28,859 nt of DNA from Planctomycetota bacterium (GTDB taxonomy: Bacteria; Planctomycetota; Phycisphaerae; WQYP01), in assembly GCA_021785155.1 (NCBI GenBank), contig JAJYGE010000371.1:1-28859 (forward strand), given 5' to 3'. Below the pieces are notes generated by a model. That model did not search any database and was not told where the DNA came from. It saw only the letters and a list, made by a program, of their open reading frames with translations. Below, piece by piece: positions 1 to 7,971 of this stretch; the stretch's first letter is position 1, and the number at the start of each line of letters is the position of its first letter. The position numbers were made by a program, and so were the translations under genes.

Positions 1-740
1 CCTTCGTACTCAAGCACGAAGCGGACATGCTGCGGCAGCGCGGTCTGGGCCTGCACCTGCAGCCAGGTGATGTGCTGGTTATTGATAATGACGGCCCGAT
101 TGCTACCAAATATCGCTTTCCGGATGAATGTGTCCGGCACAAAATTCTGGACATGATTGGTGATTTGTACCTGCTGGGGTGCTCGATTCGCGGGAAAATC
201 ATCGCTTATAAATCGGGCCATTCGCTGAATCATGCCCTGGTGCGCAAACTGGTTTCCATGCTTCAGGCGCAGCGTCATGCCGCCTTGAGTATCCGTGATC
301 CGGTGATGGACATTAAACAAATTACGCGCGTCCTGCCGCATCGTTTTCCCATGCTGCTGGTGGACCGGGTCATTGAGATGGATTCCAATAATCATGCGGT
401 GGGAATTAAAAATGTCAGCATGAATGAGCCTTTTTTTCAAGGCCATTATCCCGGAGCTCCGGTAATGCCCGGTGTTTTAATTGTGGAAGCCATGGCGCAG
501 CTTTCCGGACTGCTTCTGGCCCGCCAACTCGAACACAGCGGAAAATTGCCGATGCTCCTGTCGATGGATAAAGTTAAACTCCGTCGGCCCGTGGTGCCCG
601 GCGATCAGTTAATTCTCGAAGCGCAGACGATTCGAGTAAAAGCCCGCACCGGTCATGTTAAATGCCGGGCAATGGTGGGCGATCAACTGGCGGCCGAGGC
701 GGTACTGAAGTTTATGCTTGTTGATGAATCTCAGACGTAG
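1..740 (+). CDS. lpxC-fabZ: LpxC-FabZ fusion, C-terminal part (cut by window start)
   Basis: The reading frame is open from the first bases (codons in phase with position 3) to a TAG at 738-740. The first ~90 codons are the end of LpxC, the zinc-dependent UDP-3-O-acyl-GlcNAc deacetylase. VRHKILDMIGD carries the His and Asp zinc ligands, and KSGHSLNHAL carries the catalytic His. The chain then continues without a stop into a full FabZ domain, a (3R)-hydroxyacyl-ACP dehydratase, beginning near MDIKQITRVLPHRFPMLL. FabZ has its catalytic His in PHRFPM and its Glu in GVLIVEAMAQ. Such fusions are known from Bacteroidota, Planctomycetota and relatives. They join the committed step of lipid A synthesis to the enzyme that drains the same hydroxyacyl-ACP pool into fatty acid elongation. 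lpxA follows 77 bases downstream on the same strand. The true start lies outside the window. Confidence 0.95.
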   Translation, partial: FVLKHEADMLRQRGLGLHLQPGDVLVIDNDGPIATKYRFPDECVRHKILDMIGDLYLLGCSIRGKIIAYKSGHSLNHALVRKLVSMLQAQRHAALSIRDPVMDIKQITRVLPHRFPMLLVDRVIEMDSNNHAVGIKNVSMNEPFFQGHYPGAPVMPGVLIVEAMAQLSGLLLARQLEHSGKLPMLLSMDKVKLRRPVVPGDQLILEAQTIRVKARTGHVKCRAMVGDQLAAEAVLKFMLVDESQT

Positions 741-817
741 GCGGACGCAAAACGGGTGTCAGGTTCCTTATAATGGTCGGATACGCGTTGTACTAGAATT
801 ATTGTGAATTGGAATAT

Positions 818-1639
818 ATGCCGCAGATACATCCCATGGCCGTGGTTGAAACCGGTGCTCAGCTTGCTGAAGACGTAACCGTCGGGCCTTTTGCCTATAT
901 CGGACCCAACGTTGTTCTTGGCTCCGGTTGCGTAGTGCATCATCGCGCTTCCATTCATGGCAATACGGTAGCCGGAAAAGATAACCATTTTTTTCCCGGT
1001 TGCGTCATCGGCGGAATCCCGCAGGATCTCAAATATCGCGGCGGCGATTGCCGCGTGATTATCGGCAATAATAACCGTTTCCGTGAGTTGGTGACGGTCA
1101 ACATCGGCACGGAAGATGGCGGGGGCATAACGCAAATCGGCAGCGGCAATCTGCTGATGGCCAATGTGCATGTGGCCCATGATTGTTTTGTCCGTGATCG
1201 CTGCATTTTCGCCAATAACGTCATGCTGGCCGGGCACATTGAAGTTGAAGACGGGGTTGTACTTTCCGGTGCTGTCGCAGTGACGCATTTTGTCAGTATC
1301 GGACAGTATAGCTTCGTCGGAGGTGTGGCGGTGGTGGTACATGATGTGCCGCCATTTCTTACCGTGGATGGCCGCCCGGCTTCGGTGCGCGGCCTGAACC
1401 GCGTGGGCCTGAAGCGACGCGGCTTTGATGACAAGCAAATTGAACCAATAAAAGAAGCCTATCGGTTACTATACCGCAAAGAAACACCCTTCGCCGCCGG
1501 TGCCGCGGAACTGGAAAAACGTTACCCCGGAAACCACGAGATTCAGACCATGCTTACGTTTATCCGGCGGGCCGGGGAAGGAAAATTTGGCCGCTACCGC
1601 GAATCCTTACGCGGCAAGACCCCGTGGACCGGCGATTAA
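818..1639 (+). CDS. lpxA: UDP-N-acetylglucosamine O-acyltransferase
   Basis: Cytoplasmic LpxA moves a hydroxyacyl chain from ACP to the 3-position of UDP-GlcNAc (or its 3-amino analogue), the first step of lipid A synthesis. The 273-residue chain shows the hexapeptide-repeat left-handed beta helix from about residue 5 to 190. QDLKY is at 69-73. The family signature ANVHVAHDC is at 115-123, with the presumed catalytic His at 121. The helical C-terminal part contains GLKRRGF and EAYRLLYR, as in E. coli LpxA. ATG 818 is preferred to the in-frame TTG at 809 because it aligns with the family start, although the ribosome site is weak (GGA a few bases upstream). It lies between lpxC-fabZ and a sugar dehydrogenase, as expected for a lipid A cluster. 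The C-terminal extension after residue 260 is slightly longer than in proteobacteria. Confidence 0.95.
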   Translation: MPQIHPMAVVETGAQLAEDVTVGPFAYIGPNVVLGSGCVVHHRASIHGNTVAGKDNHFFPGCVIGGIPQDLKYRGGDCRVIIGNNNRFRELVTVNIGTEDGGGITQIGSGNLLMANVHVAHDCFVRDRCIFANNVMLAGHIEVEDGVVLSGAVAVTHFVSIGQYSFVGGVAVVVHDVPPFLTVDGRPASVRGLNRVGLKRRGFDDKQIEPIKEAYRLLYRKETPFAAGAAELEKRYPGNHEIQTMLTFIRRAGEGKFGRYRESLRGKTPWTGD

Positions 1640-1801
1640 CTCCGTGCGTTGGAATTATCAGCCGGCACGCTGCAAGGGTTGGCTGGTGTTATGAGGTCAA
1701 CCCACGGATTTAATATCCGGCGTTATTTAAGCCGCAGCCGTTGAGCACTGTTCCGGTGTGCCGTGGACTGTGTTTGGCAGTCGAATAAGAAAGGCTTTCG
1801 C

Positions 1802-2842
1802 ATGGTAACTGATTCGCATTCTGAGGCACCACTTCAAGTTGCCGTGATAGGTGCCGGTCGCATGGGCGGCCACCACGCCCGCATTTATGCCTCCTTGCCC
1901 GAAGCCCAGTTGGCGGGCATAGTGGATAGCGATGTGTCACGTGCCCAGGCTCTGGCCCAACAATATAACTGTCAGGCCTTTACTTCCATTGAAGCACTGC
2001 TGCGAGCCTCTCCAAATCTGAAAGCCGCCAGTATTTCCACGCCCACAATCTTCCATCGGGCATTGGCGGAACCCCTGCTGAACCGCAAGATCAGCACGCT
2101 CATTGAAAAGCCGCTGGCCCCCACGGTATCGGATGCTCAGGCTCTTGTAACGCAGGCCCGCCAGGCACAATGCGTACTGCAGGTGGGGCATTCGGAACGT
2201 TTTAACCCTGTTGTCCGGGCGTTAAGCAAACATCAACTTGAGCCGCGCTTTATCGAAGTCCACCGCATCAGCCCCATGCGCTTCCGCAGCGTGGATATCG
2301 GTGTGGTACTCGATTTGATGATTCATGATATTGATATTATCCACCATTTTGTCCGTTCGCCGGTGGCCTCGATTGCGGCCGTCGGCGTGGCGGTTATTGG
2401 CCGCCATGAAGATGTCGCCAACGCCCGCATTGTGTTCGCCAACGGCTGCGTGGCCAATATCACCGCCTCGCGTCTGGCGATGAAAACCGAACGCCGCATG
2501 AGGCTCTTCAGCCCGGATGCGTATGTGAGTGTGGATTATCAGAAAAAAGCCGGCGTGGTGATTACAAAAACGGCCAATCAGGCCCAGCTTGATATCCTGC
2601 AAAAACAACTGGCCGCTGAGGAAACGCCCGATCTCTCCAATCTCGATTACACCGAACTGGTACATGTGGATCAGTTGGAAATAGATGATCAGGAACCACT
2701 GAAGCTGCAATTGCAAAGCTTTCTCCACGCGGTGCGCACGGGCGGTGAGCCCGCCGTTACCGGTGAAGACGGAGTATTTGCTGTCGATGTCGCCACACGC
2801 ATCACCTCGGCGATCGTCGAACATCAATGGGCCGGTCAATGA
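1802..2842 (+). CDS. Gfo/Idh/MocA family sugar (UDP-sugar) dehydrogenase, lipid A cluster
   Basis: A 346-residue NAD(P)-dependent oxidoreductase. The N-terminal Rossmann fold has the nucleotide loop GAGRMGGHHA (residues 17-26). The family EKP motif follows at 102-104 (STLIEKPLAP), then HSERFNP, and a C-terminal substrate-binding domain with DLMIHDIDIIHH. ATG 1802 is chosen because AAGAAAGG lies seven bases upstream; the frame extends to a GTG at 1763 without such a site. The gene sits right behind lpxA. In Leptospira and Acidithiobacillus a homologous dehydrogenase (GnnA) oxidises UDP-GlcNAc at C3, so that a partner transaminase (GnnB) can make the 3-amino sugar used by LpxA. Position makes a lipid A sugar role plausible here. 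No transaminase is present in the window, however, so substrate and product are not established. Confidence 0.85.
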   Translation: MVTDSHSEAPLQVAVIGAGRMGGHHARIYASLPEAQLAGIVDSDVSRAQALAQQYNCQAFTSIEALLRASPNLKAASISTPTIFHRALAEPLLNRKISTLIEKPLAPTVSDAQALVTQARQAQCVLQVGHSERFNPVVRALSKHQLEPRFIEVHRISPMRFRSVDIGVVLDLMIHDIDIIHHFVRSPVASIAAVGVAVIGRHEDVANARIVFANGCVANITASRLAMKTERRMRLFSPDAYVSVDYQKKAGVVITKTANQAQLDILQKQLAAEETPDLSNLDYTELVHVDQLEIDDQEPLKLQLQSFLHAVRTGGEPAVTGEDGVFAVDVATRITSAIVEHQWAGQ

Positions 2843-2909
2843 TGCCTGCAAAGGTTCTACGTCCAGTTAGCACCTCTTGACGTGACAGAGTACGGGGACT
2901 TGGCAGGAT

Positions 2910-2951
2910 AGCGGACGAATCCCGCCGTCGTATTTGCGGCCATCGTCCGCT
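2910..2951. promoter_or_regulatory. 9-bp inverted repeat upstream of thyA
   Basis: AGCGGACGA at 2910-2918 is matched exactly by its reverse complement TCGTCCGCT at 2943-2951. Inside the loop, GCCG and CGGC can extend the pairing. There is no run of T after it, so it is not a standard intrinsic terminator. It overlaps the -35 and spacer of the candidate thyA promoter and could be an operator, or an RNA hairpin at the end of the lipid A transcript. Confidence 0.45.
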
Positions 2952-2961
2952 GTGCTAAACT
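2934..2961 (+). promoter_or_regulatory. Candidate sigma-70 promoter for thyA
   Basis: TTGCGG (2934-2939) and TAAACT (2956-2961) are separated by 16 bases. The -10 box lies about 68 bases before the thyA ATG. Each box has about four matches to consensus, so this is a prediction only. Confidence 0.35.
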
Positions 2962-3029
2962 GCCATCCGACACAATGGAGTCAATAGGGCAAAGTCAGTG
3001 TGCGGACGCTTTAACTTGGAACTACGGAA

Positions 3030-3902
3030 ATGAAAGAATATCTTGATTTGGTCAGACTGGTGATGGAAAAAGGCACGCGCAAGGCCAGTCGGACCGGTGT
3101 GGACACCATCAGTTATTTCGGCGCGTTTTACAAAGTCAATCTTGGTGACGGCTTTCCGTTGCTGACAACTAAAAAAGTGAATTATCCCGCCGTGCTCAGG
3201 GAACTTCTTTGGTATCTGTCCGGAGAAGAGCATATTCGCAATCTCCGTAAACAGACCAAAATCTGGGATGCCTGGGCCGACGAGAATGGTGAATTGGAAA
3301 CCGCCTATGGTCGGTACTGGCGGCGATTTCCGCATCCGGTGCAAAAGAGTCATGCTCCGCTTGCGATCACTGGACAGTCCACGGCACCGGTGCGGGAAAT
3401 TGATCAAATTGCCTATGTGATCAATGAAATAAAACGCAATCCCAACAGCCGACGACTGGTCGTCAGCGCCTGGGAGCCGGGCAACGCGGAAACCAGCAAA
3501 CTGCCCCCATGTCATTACAGTTTTGTATTTCAAGTGCTGAATGGCAAACTGAATTGTCATCTTTCCCAGCGCTCCGGTGATGTTGCGTTGGGAATCCCAT
3601 TCAATCTGGCCTGCTATGCCACGCTGACACAGATGATTGCACAAGAGTGCGGCCTGGCTGTCGGTGAGTTTGGCCATACCATCGTGGATGCCCATATTTA
3701 TGTCGCCCCAAGCGATGGTACCGGCTCATCAGGAGCGGAATATGACCATCTCGCGGGCCTGAAGGAACAGCTCAAGCGTTCCCCCCGGCCACTGCCGCGA
3801 CTGGAAATAGCGTGCAAACCCTTTGATCAGTTAACCTTTGATGATTTCACGGTGATTGGCTATGACCCGCATCCACCGATCCAATTCAAGGTCGCGGTTT
3901 AA
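3030..3902 (+). CDS. thyA: Thymidylate synthase
   Basis: A folate-dependent cytoplasmic enzyme that methylates dUMP to dTMP with methylene-tetrahydrofolate. The 290-residue chain is close to the family length. Visible motifs are the dUMP phosphate-binding Arg near the start (RKASRTGVDT), WYLSGEEHIRNL, KIWDAWADE, and the catalytic loop LPPCHYSFVFQV with nucleophile Cys161. These are followed by QRSGDVALGIPFNLACYA and the C-terminal VIGYDPHPPI. The chain ends in PIQFKVAV, with the usual terminal hydrophobic residue. The ATG at 3030 has GGAA just upstream. No dihydrofolate reductase gene is adjacent. The gene has its own 187-base upstream gap and a possible promoter, and is therefore probably not part of the lipid A operon. 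Confidence 0.97.
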   Translation: MKEYLDLVRLVMEKGTRKASRTGVDTISYFGAFYKVNLGDGFPLLTTKKVNYPAVLRELLWYLSGEEHIRNLRKQTKIWDAWADENGELETAYGRYWRRFPHPVQKSHAPLAITGQSTAPVREIDQIAYVINEIKRNPNSRRLVVSAWEPGNAETSKLPPCHYSFVFQVLNGKLNCHLSQRSGDVALGIPFNLACYATLTQMIAQECGLAVGEFGHTIVDAHIYVAPSDGTGSSGAEYDHLAGLKEQLKRSPRPLPRLEIACKPFDQLTFDDFTVIGYDPHPPIQFKVAV

Positions 3903-3999
3903 AGGCGGCAATATCCGCGTGCCGTCCGTGTGCGAAGGTGGACAGAGGGGGGGCAAACATGGCGCAATTTAATGCAACGCGGACGTTCATGGTGTAATC

Positions 4000-5262
4000 A
4001 TGGCAACGATAAATCAAACCGGTGGGCCGGCAACCTCAGCGTCGGCCCCGTCCGAAAATGAAAATGTCCGGCGTTTATGCGCCTGGTGTGCCACCGCTGC
4101 CGGTGCCGGTGCGATTGCGGTTATAGCGGTTACCGGATTGGAAGCGCGGATGGCTCTGGCGGAGATGTTTCACGGCGCAAAAAATATCTCGGCGGGTGCT
4201 ATTAAGCTTGCCACACTAAAATATAACGGGCAGGAGATCGATGAGGCTCTGATTGTCTGCCGCCATGAAGAGTATTTTGAAATTCATGCGCACGGCGGTG
4301 TGGTGGTGGTGGAGCAAATTTTAGATGCGTTGCGGGCTGTGGGGGCGGTGATTCCAGTTCATACGGGCGACTTTCCCATAAGTTACGCGGTTAAAGGGCA
4401 TTACGATTCTTCTGCGCCGGCGATATTAGATGAAGTATTGGGGGCATTGCCGGCCATTGATAATGCCTTCGTGGTGCACTTATTAGCCAACCAGCATGAA
4501 AAGGGCCTGGCGGCCTGGGGGCAGAGATTATTGCGCCAGTTGCGAAGCCGGCCTCACGCGGATGAGTTATGGCGGGTGCATTCGCAGGCACAATGGATTC
4601 TGGAACGCGCAATTTTTCTAGAGTATTTTTTGCGCCCGCCGCGCATTGCATTGGTTGGCCTTCCGAATGCGGGAAAATCGACCTTGCTTAATGCGTTGGC
4701 CGGACGGTCGGTCAGCATAACCAGTGATATAGCCGGCACCACGCGGGATTGGGTGGATGTGACAATCCGACTGACCGCCGGGGCTGTGAGTATGAATGCT
4801 GTTGTGGTGGATACAGCCGGAATACGTGCGACGGATGATATGCTGGAACGCGAGTCGATTAGTCGTTCGCACCAGCAGACGCTCAATGCGGACGTTGTGG
4901 TCACGGTGCTGGATGGCACACTGGCGGTCCATCCCGTCATGCCGCTGACGCACAGGTACTCTGGCCGTCAAACGTGCGCCTGGATTTATGCGGTTAATAA
5001 AATGGATATGCCGTTGAAATTTGATATCGGCAGGCTTCCTGCGGGAATGAAAGTCATTTGCCTAAGCGCCCGGCATGGCGAAGGTGTCAGCGCTTTGCAT
5101 AGCGCGATTCTGGAAGTATTGGGTGTTGCAGGCTGCGATCCGACAACGCCCATGGTGTGGACCAACCGGCAACGGCGGTTACTCGAAACGCTGTCGCAAT
5201 CGGAAACCATTGAATCCGCAGCACAAATTCTTGTCGCACTCTGTGGCACAGCGGACGGTTAA
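4000..5262 (+). CDS. Divergent MnmE/TrmE-like GTPase lacking the C-terminal CIGK tail
   Basis: A 420-residue relative of MnmE, the GTPase that with MnmG modifies U34 of certain tRNAs. The N-terminal region (about 25-125) has the TrmE fold pattern ([11 protein letters not shown], then FEIHAHGG at 93-100). The G domain is complete: GLPNAGKST at 220-228, IAGTTRD at 244-250, DTAG at 271-274, NKMD at 333-336 and LSA at 355-357. Two things are missing. The central helical domain is short and lacks the usual GEFSERAFLNDK-type segment. The chain also stops about 30 residues after the G domain, so the C-terminal helices and the CIGK motif with its functional Cys are absent. No other frame downstream of 5262 restores that motif. 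GTP binding is likely, but tRNA modification in the standard way is doubtful. It is convergent with the glycosidase operon. Confidence 0.8.
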   Translation: MATINQTGGPATSASAPSENENVRRLCAWCATAAGAGAIAVIAVTGLEARMALAEMFHGAKNISAGAIKLATLKYNGQEIDEALIVCRHEEYFEIHAHGGVVVVEQILDALRAVGAVIPVHTGDFPISYAVKGHYDSSAPAILDEVLGALPAIDNAFVVHLLANQHEKGLAAWGQRLLRQLRSRPHADELWRVHSQAQWILERAIFLEYFLRPPRIALVGLPNAGKSTLLNALAGRSVSITSDIAGTTRDWVDVTIRLTAGAVSMNAVVVDTAGIRATDDMLERESISRSHQQTLNADVVVTVLDGTLAVHPVMPLTHRYSGRQTCAWIYAVNKMDMPLKFDIGRLPAGMKVICLSARHGEGVSALHSAILEVLGVAGCDPTTPMVWTNRQRRLLETLSQSETIESAAQILVALCGTADG

Positions 5263-5331
5263 GGACTGTCCACCGGAAGACTGCCTGAAACCAAGTGGTA
5301 ACAACTGTTTCGTCTGGCCGTTTGGTATACC

Positions 5332-7938
5332 CTATGTGGGTCCTGATGGCATTAAATAACCGCTCCATCGGATATCAACCCCCGACGGCAGGGATGATTT
5401 TACATGAACTTCCAACGAAGATAACGTGCTATTCTCCAGAATATCCAGTCGCCATGTCTGCCAGCATGACGGGTACCATGTGCCGATGGTCGGATTAATG
5501 GTTGATTGGAAATGAAGAATCTGGCCGTTTGAATTGCCATTGGCAACCAGAATATCTGGATTCCAGAGTGTAAGAAATGGCTGTCCATCCTTAAAAAATT
5601 CTGCCGTGATAGCCAGACATTGATTGCGGGTGCCCGCGGGTAGTTTTACGCCGATCCAGTACTCGTGATTGGAACCGATCGGGGTGGTTTTATCTCCGCG
5701 CGAGCTGATAACGTCCAGTTGAATCTGAAAAGATCTCCGCGCCGGGGCCTGGGGCATCTTCGTCTGCCGCCATTTACGCCGCAGGGACGGCGCTGAGCCT
5801 TTGGGAACTATTTCCAGCAGAATGGTTTCAAATGGTCCCATACCCAGTGTCGGTTTGCCGGTACCTGCTTTTAGTAGTGCCGGCTCGGGATACCACCGGT
5901 AGATGTCCCATTTGCCGTGTTCCGGCAATCCCCACCGGGCGTTGAACTCCAATGGAATCGTGCTGTCGTGCCATACGCCATTATTAATTGCGACAAATGC
6001 GCGTTTTCCATCCGTGCAGGCATAACCATATGGTTCATTCTTCCACGGATTACCAATGATGAAACGAGAGTTGGAAAAGCAATCCGGACAGGCTTTTACC
6101 AACGCAATAAAGACCGCCATTTGCTCCCGTCCCGCTGGATACAAATATTGCGCGTCCGTCCATAGCTGGGGAAGCATCTGGCCCCGGCAGATGTCCATTA
6201 CTACGCCATCCTGCCACTTTGCTTCACCCTGAAACATATCCCAAGGCCAATCGGCCAGCCATACTCCCAAGCTGTCAGCGCCCAGCCATGGGACATCTTT
6301 TGCCATCCACCGCGCGCGGTCCAACACCCGCGTGACACTATCACGTAAAACAAGTGTTGGGAACTCCGCGGGCGTCGCGGCCTCAATCCGAAGACCGAGA
6401 TCAAAGAGTGTATCGACGTGAAGCAACCACCATGGCGACCTGTATCCCCAGAACAGCTTGATAAAAACATCGGGGCAAGCCGCGTCCAGTCGCTGAAAAA
6501 ATTCGATAATTGCGTTTTGAATGGCTTCGGTGGAATATGGTCCCGGAAGGTGCTTGTGACGCGGGTTATTACAAGTGGGATCTAAAAAGCACTCCGGCCA
6601 CCCGCAATTGTCAAAGGCGAGCATTCTCACTCCATTGTTTTTACATTGATGTATAAAGCCGTCTATATAAAATGTGTTTGCCGGATAGGTGGCGCGGCAG
6701 AGTCCGCCATGGTTGTCGCTGAGCGTTGTGGCATTCTTCAGGGCTGGATTGCGGCCGCAGGTCCAGATCGGAAATCCCACCACGGGAGGAGCGGTAAATC
6801 CCCCGCTGTCGATCCAGAGTCCAGGACGCGTGTTTAATTGAGCCAGTTTTTCTAAAAGAGGATCGAATCCTTTCGGAAATCGTTTTTTATCGGGGGTAAT
6901 AAGATCTCCGAAGGGATCATGCCAGAAATCAATGGAATACAAGTCCCAATGCAAAGAGGAATCACGTTGCCCTTGCGCCACCTTCGATAGATTGTCTTCC
7001 AGATAAGCGGCATTTTCCCATATATCGCCGGTGGGGTTGCCGCCAAAAGAGGAAAGAATGGCATAGGGTCGATCATGCTTCCTCCGCACCCTTCTCATTT
7101 TCGATTGTAAATAAGTACGGAAGGCTTTTCTTGCTTCGCCGGCGGGGGAGACACCATATACGGCCTCCATACAGTCGAATGATGCGCCTGGTGCAAGTTT
7201 GCATCCCGGATGCTGTTGGAGTGTCAGGTGTGAACGGTTCTGTAACGCGAAGCCGGATGGATGAGCTAATCCGAGGAAGAATTGCCAGTCCATGTAGGCT
7301 GGAAATCCTCTTGTCCGGCCTGCCGGATCTGCCCACTGGATCCAAGTTGTACTGCCCCAAGGCGTTTGCGTAATGCTTACCGGATAATCAGGATCTCCGA
7401 TTTCATCCGGCTCATGGCGGTATGATCCCAGACGAATATTAAGTAACCGATCCCACGGCTCTCCGCTGACATTGCGAATTCTCACCTGCTTATGTAACAC
7501 GGGAACTTGAGTATCCCATGTATAGGTCACCCAGGCAATTGCTGTGGATGCCTGCTGTAGTTTGAAGGCCAGTTTAAATACGGCTTTCCCTTTGACGCCG
7601 ACAGTCGATTTTGCGGGTGATCGCACAACACGCATGCGCGGTGTCTGTAATGAATCGCCGGACATTCCATCCTCTGATCGTGAGGTGCCGGGCAGTCCAA
7701 TATCAAATTCAAGTTCGGACCCGTTGCCAAGTGGTAACGTTTTGTTCGTAATTTTATTGTGCCAAAGGACCGCGCGCAAGCCATCAGCGACATCAAGCCG
7801 GAATACAAAATATGGAGAATAAAGGTCAATTATATTCCCGTACCGGAGGATACCCGCCTGCGTATCAACGGATCTCAACAGCGTGCTGCTGATAGCGGTA
7901 CCCGCCAGGGCTCCAACAAACGTGCGGCGTGAAATCAT
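5332..7938 (-). CDS. Exported GH36-like glycoside hydrolase with Tat signal
   Basis: 868 residues, third gene of a three-gene glycosidase operon, 33 bases after the GH42-like gene. The start at 7938 is chosen because AGGAGT lies six to seven bases upstream; an in-frame ATG at 7965 has none. The N-terminus MISRRTFVGALAGTAIS is a twin-arginine signal. A beta-rich domain (about 30-270) precedes a barrel with clan GH-D features: IDFWHDPFGD (337-346), KRFPKGFDPLLEKL, RPGLWIDSGG, and LAFDNCGWPEC at 440-450, whose Asp443 matches the nucleophile of the K-W-D-N type motif. A beta domain follows, and the last ~200 residues may bind carbohydrate. GH36 and GH27 enzymes are mostly alpha-galactosidases, but identity looks low, so the substrate is open. 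Confidence 0.75.
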   Translation of the reverse strand: MISRRTFVGALAGTAISSTLLRSVDTQAGILRYGNIIDLYSPYFVFRLDVADGLRAVLWHNKITNKTLPLGNGSELEFDIGLPGTSRSEDGMSGDSLQTPRMRVVRSPAKSTVGVKGKAVFKLAFKLQQASTAIAWVTYTWDTQVPVLHKQVRIRNVSGEPWDRLLNIRLGSYRHEPDEIGDPDYPVSITQTPWGSTTWIQWADPAGRTRGFPAYMDWQFFLGLAHPSGFALQNRSHLTLQQHPGCKLAPGASFDCMEAVYGVSPAGEARKAFRTYLQSKMRRVRRKHDRPYAILSSFGGNPTGDIWENAAYLEDNLSKVAQGQRDSSLHWDLYSIDFWHDPFGDLITPDKKRFPKGFDPLLEKLAQLNTRPGLWIDSGGFTAPPVVGFPIWTCGRNPALKNATTLSDNHGGLCRATYPANTFYIDGFIHQCKNNGVRMLAFDNCGWPECFLDPTCNNPRHKHLPGPYSTEAIQNAIIEFFQRLDAACPDVFIKLFWGYRSPWWLLHVDTLFDLGLRIEAATPAEFPTLVLRDSVTRVLDRARWMAKDVPWLGADSLGVWLADWPWDMFQGEAKWQDGVVMDICRGQMLPQLWTDAQYLYPAGREQMAVFIALVKACPDCFSNSRFIIGNPWKNEPYGYACTDGKRAFVAINNGVWHDSTIPLEFNARWGLPEHGKWDIYRWYPEPALLKAGTGKPTLGMGPFETILLEIVPKGSAPSLRRKWRQTKMPQAPARRSFQIQLDVISSRGDKTTPIGSNHEYWIGVKLPAGTRNQCLAITAEFFKDGQPFLTLWNPDILVANGNSNGQILHFQSTINPTIGTWYPSCWQTWRLDILENSTLSSLEVHVKSSLPSGVDIRWSGYLMPSGPT

Positions 7939-7971
7939 GTTCTTACTCCTGAAAAATATGTCCATTGAACC

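Noticed and set aside
731..1438. 235-codon frame opposite lpxA
   Set aside because: lpxA is certain on the other strand, and this frame has no family match or start site.
2222..2851. 209-codon open frame opposite the Gfo/Idh gene
   Set aside because: Mirror of a well-supported gene; composition (many His and Ile) is typical of an antisense frame.
2955..3695. 246-codon open frame on the minus strand opposite thyA
   Set aside because: It is the shadow of thyA, which has full family motifs; the antisense protein has no recognisable domain and no ribosome site.
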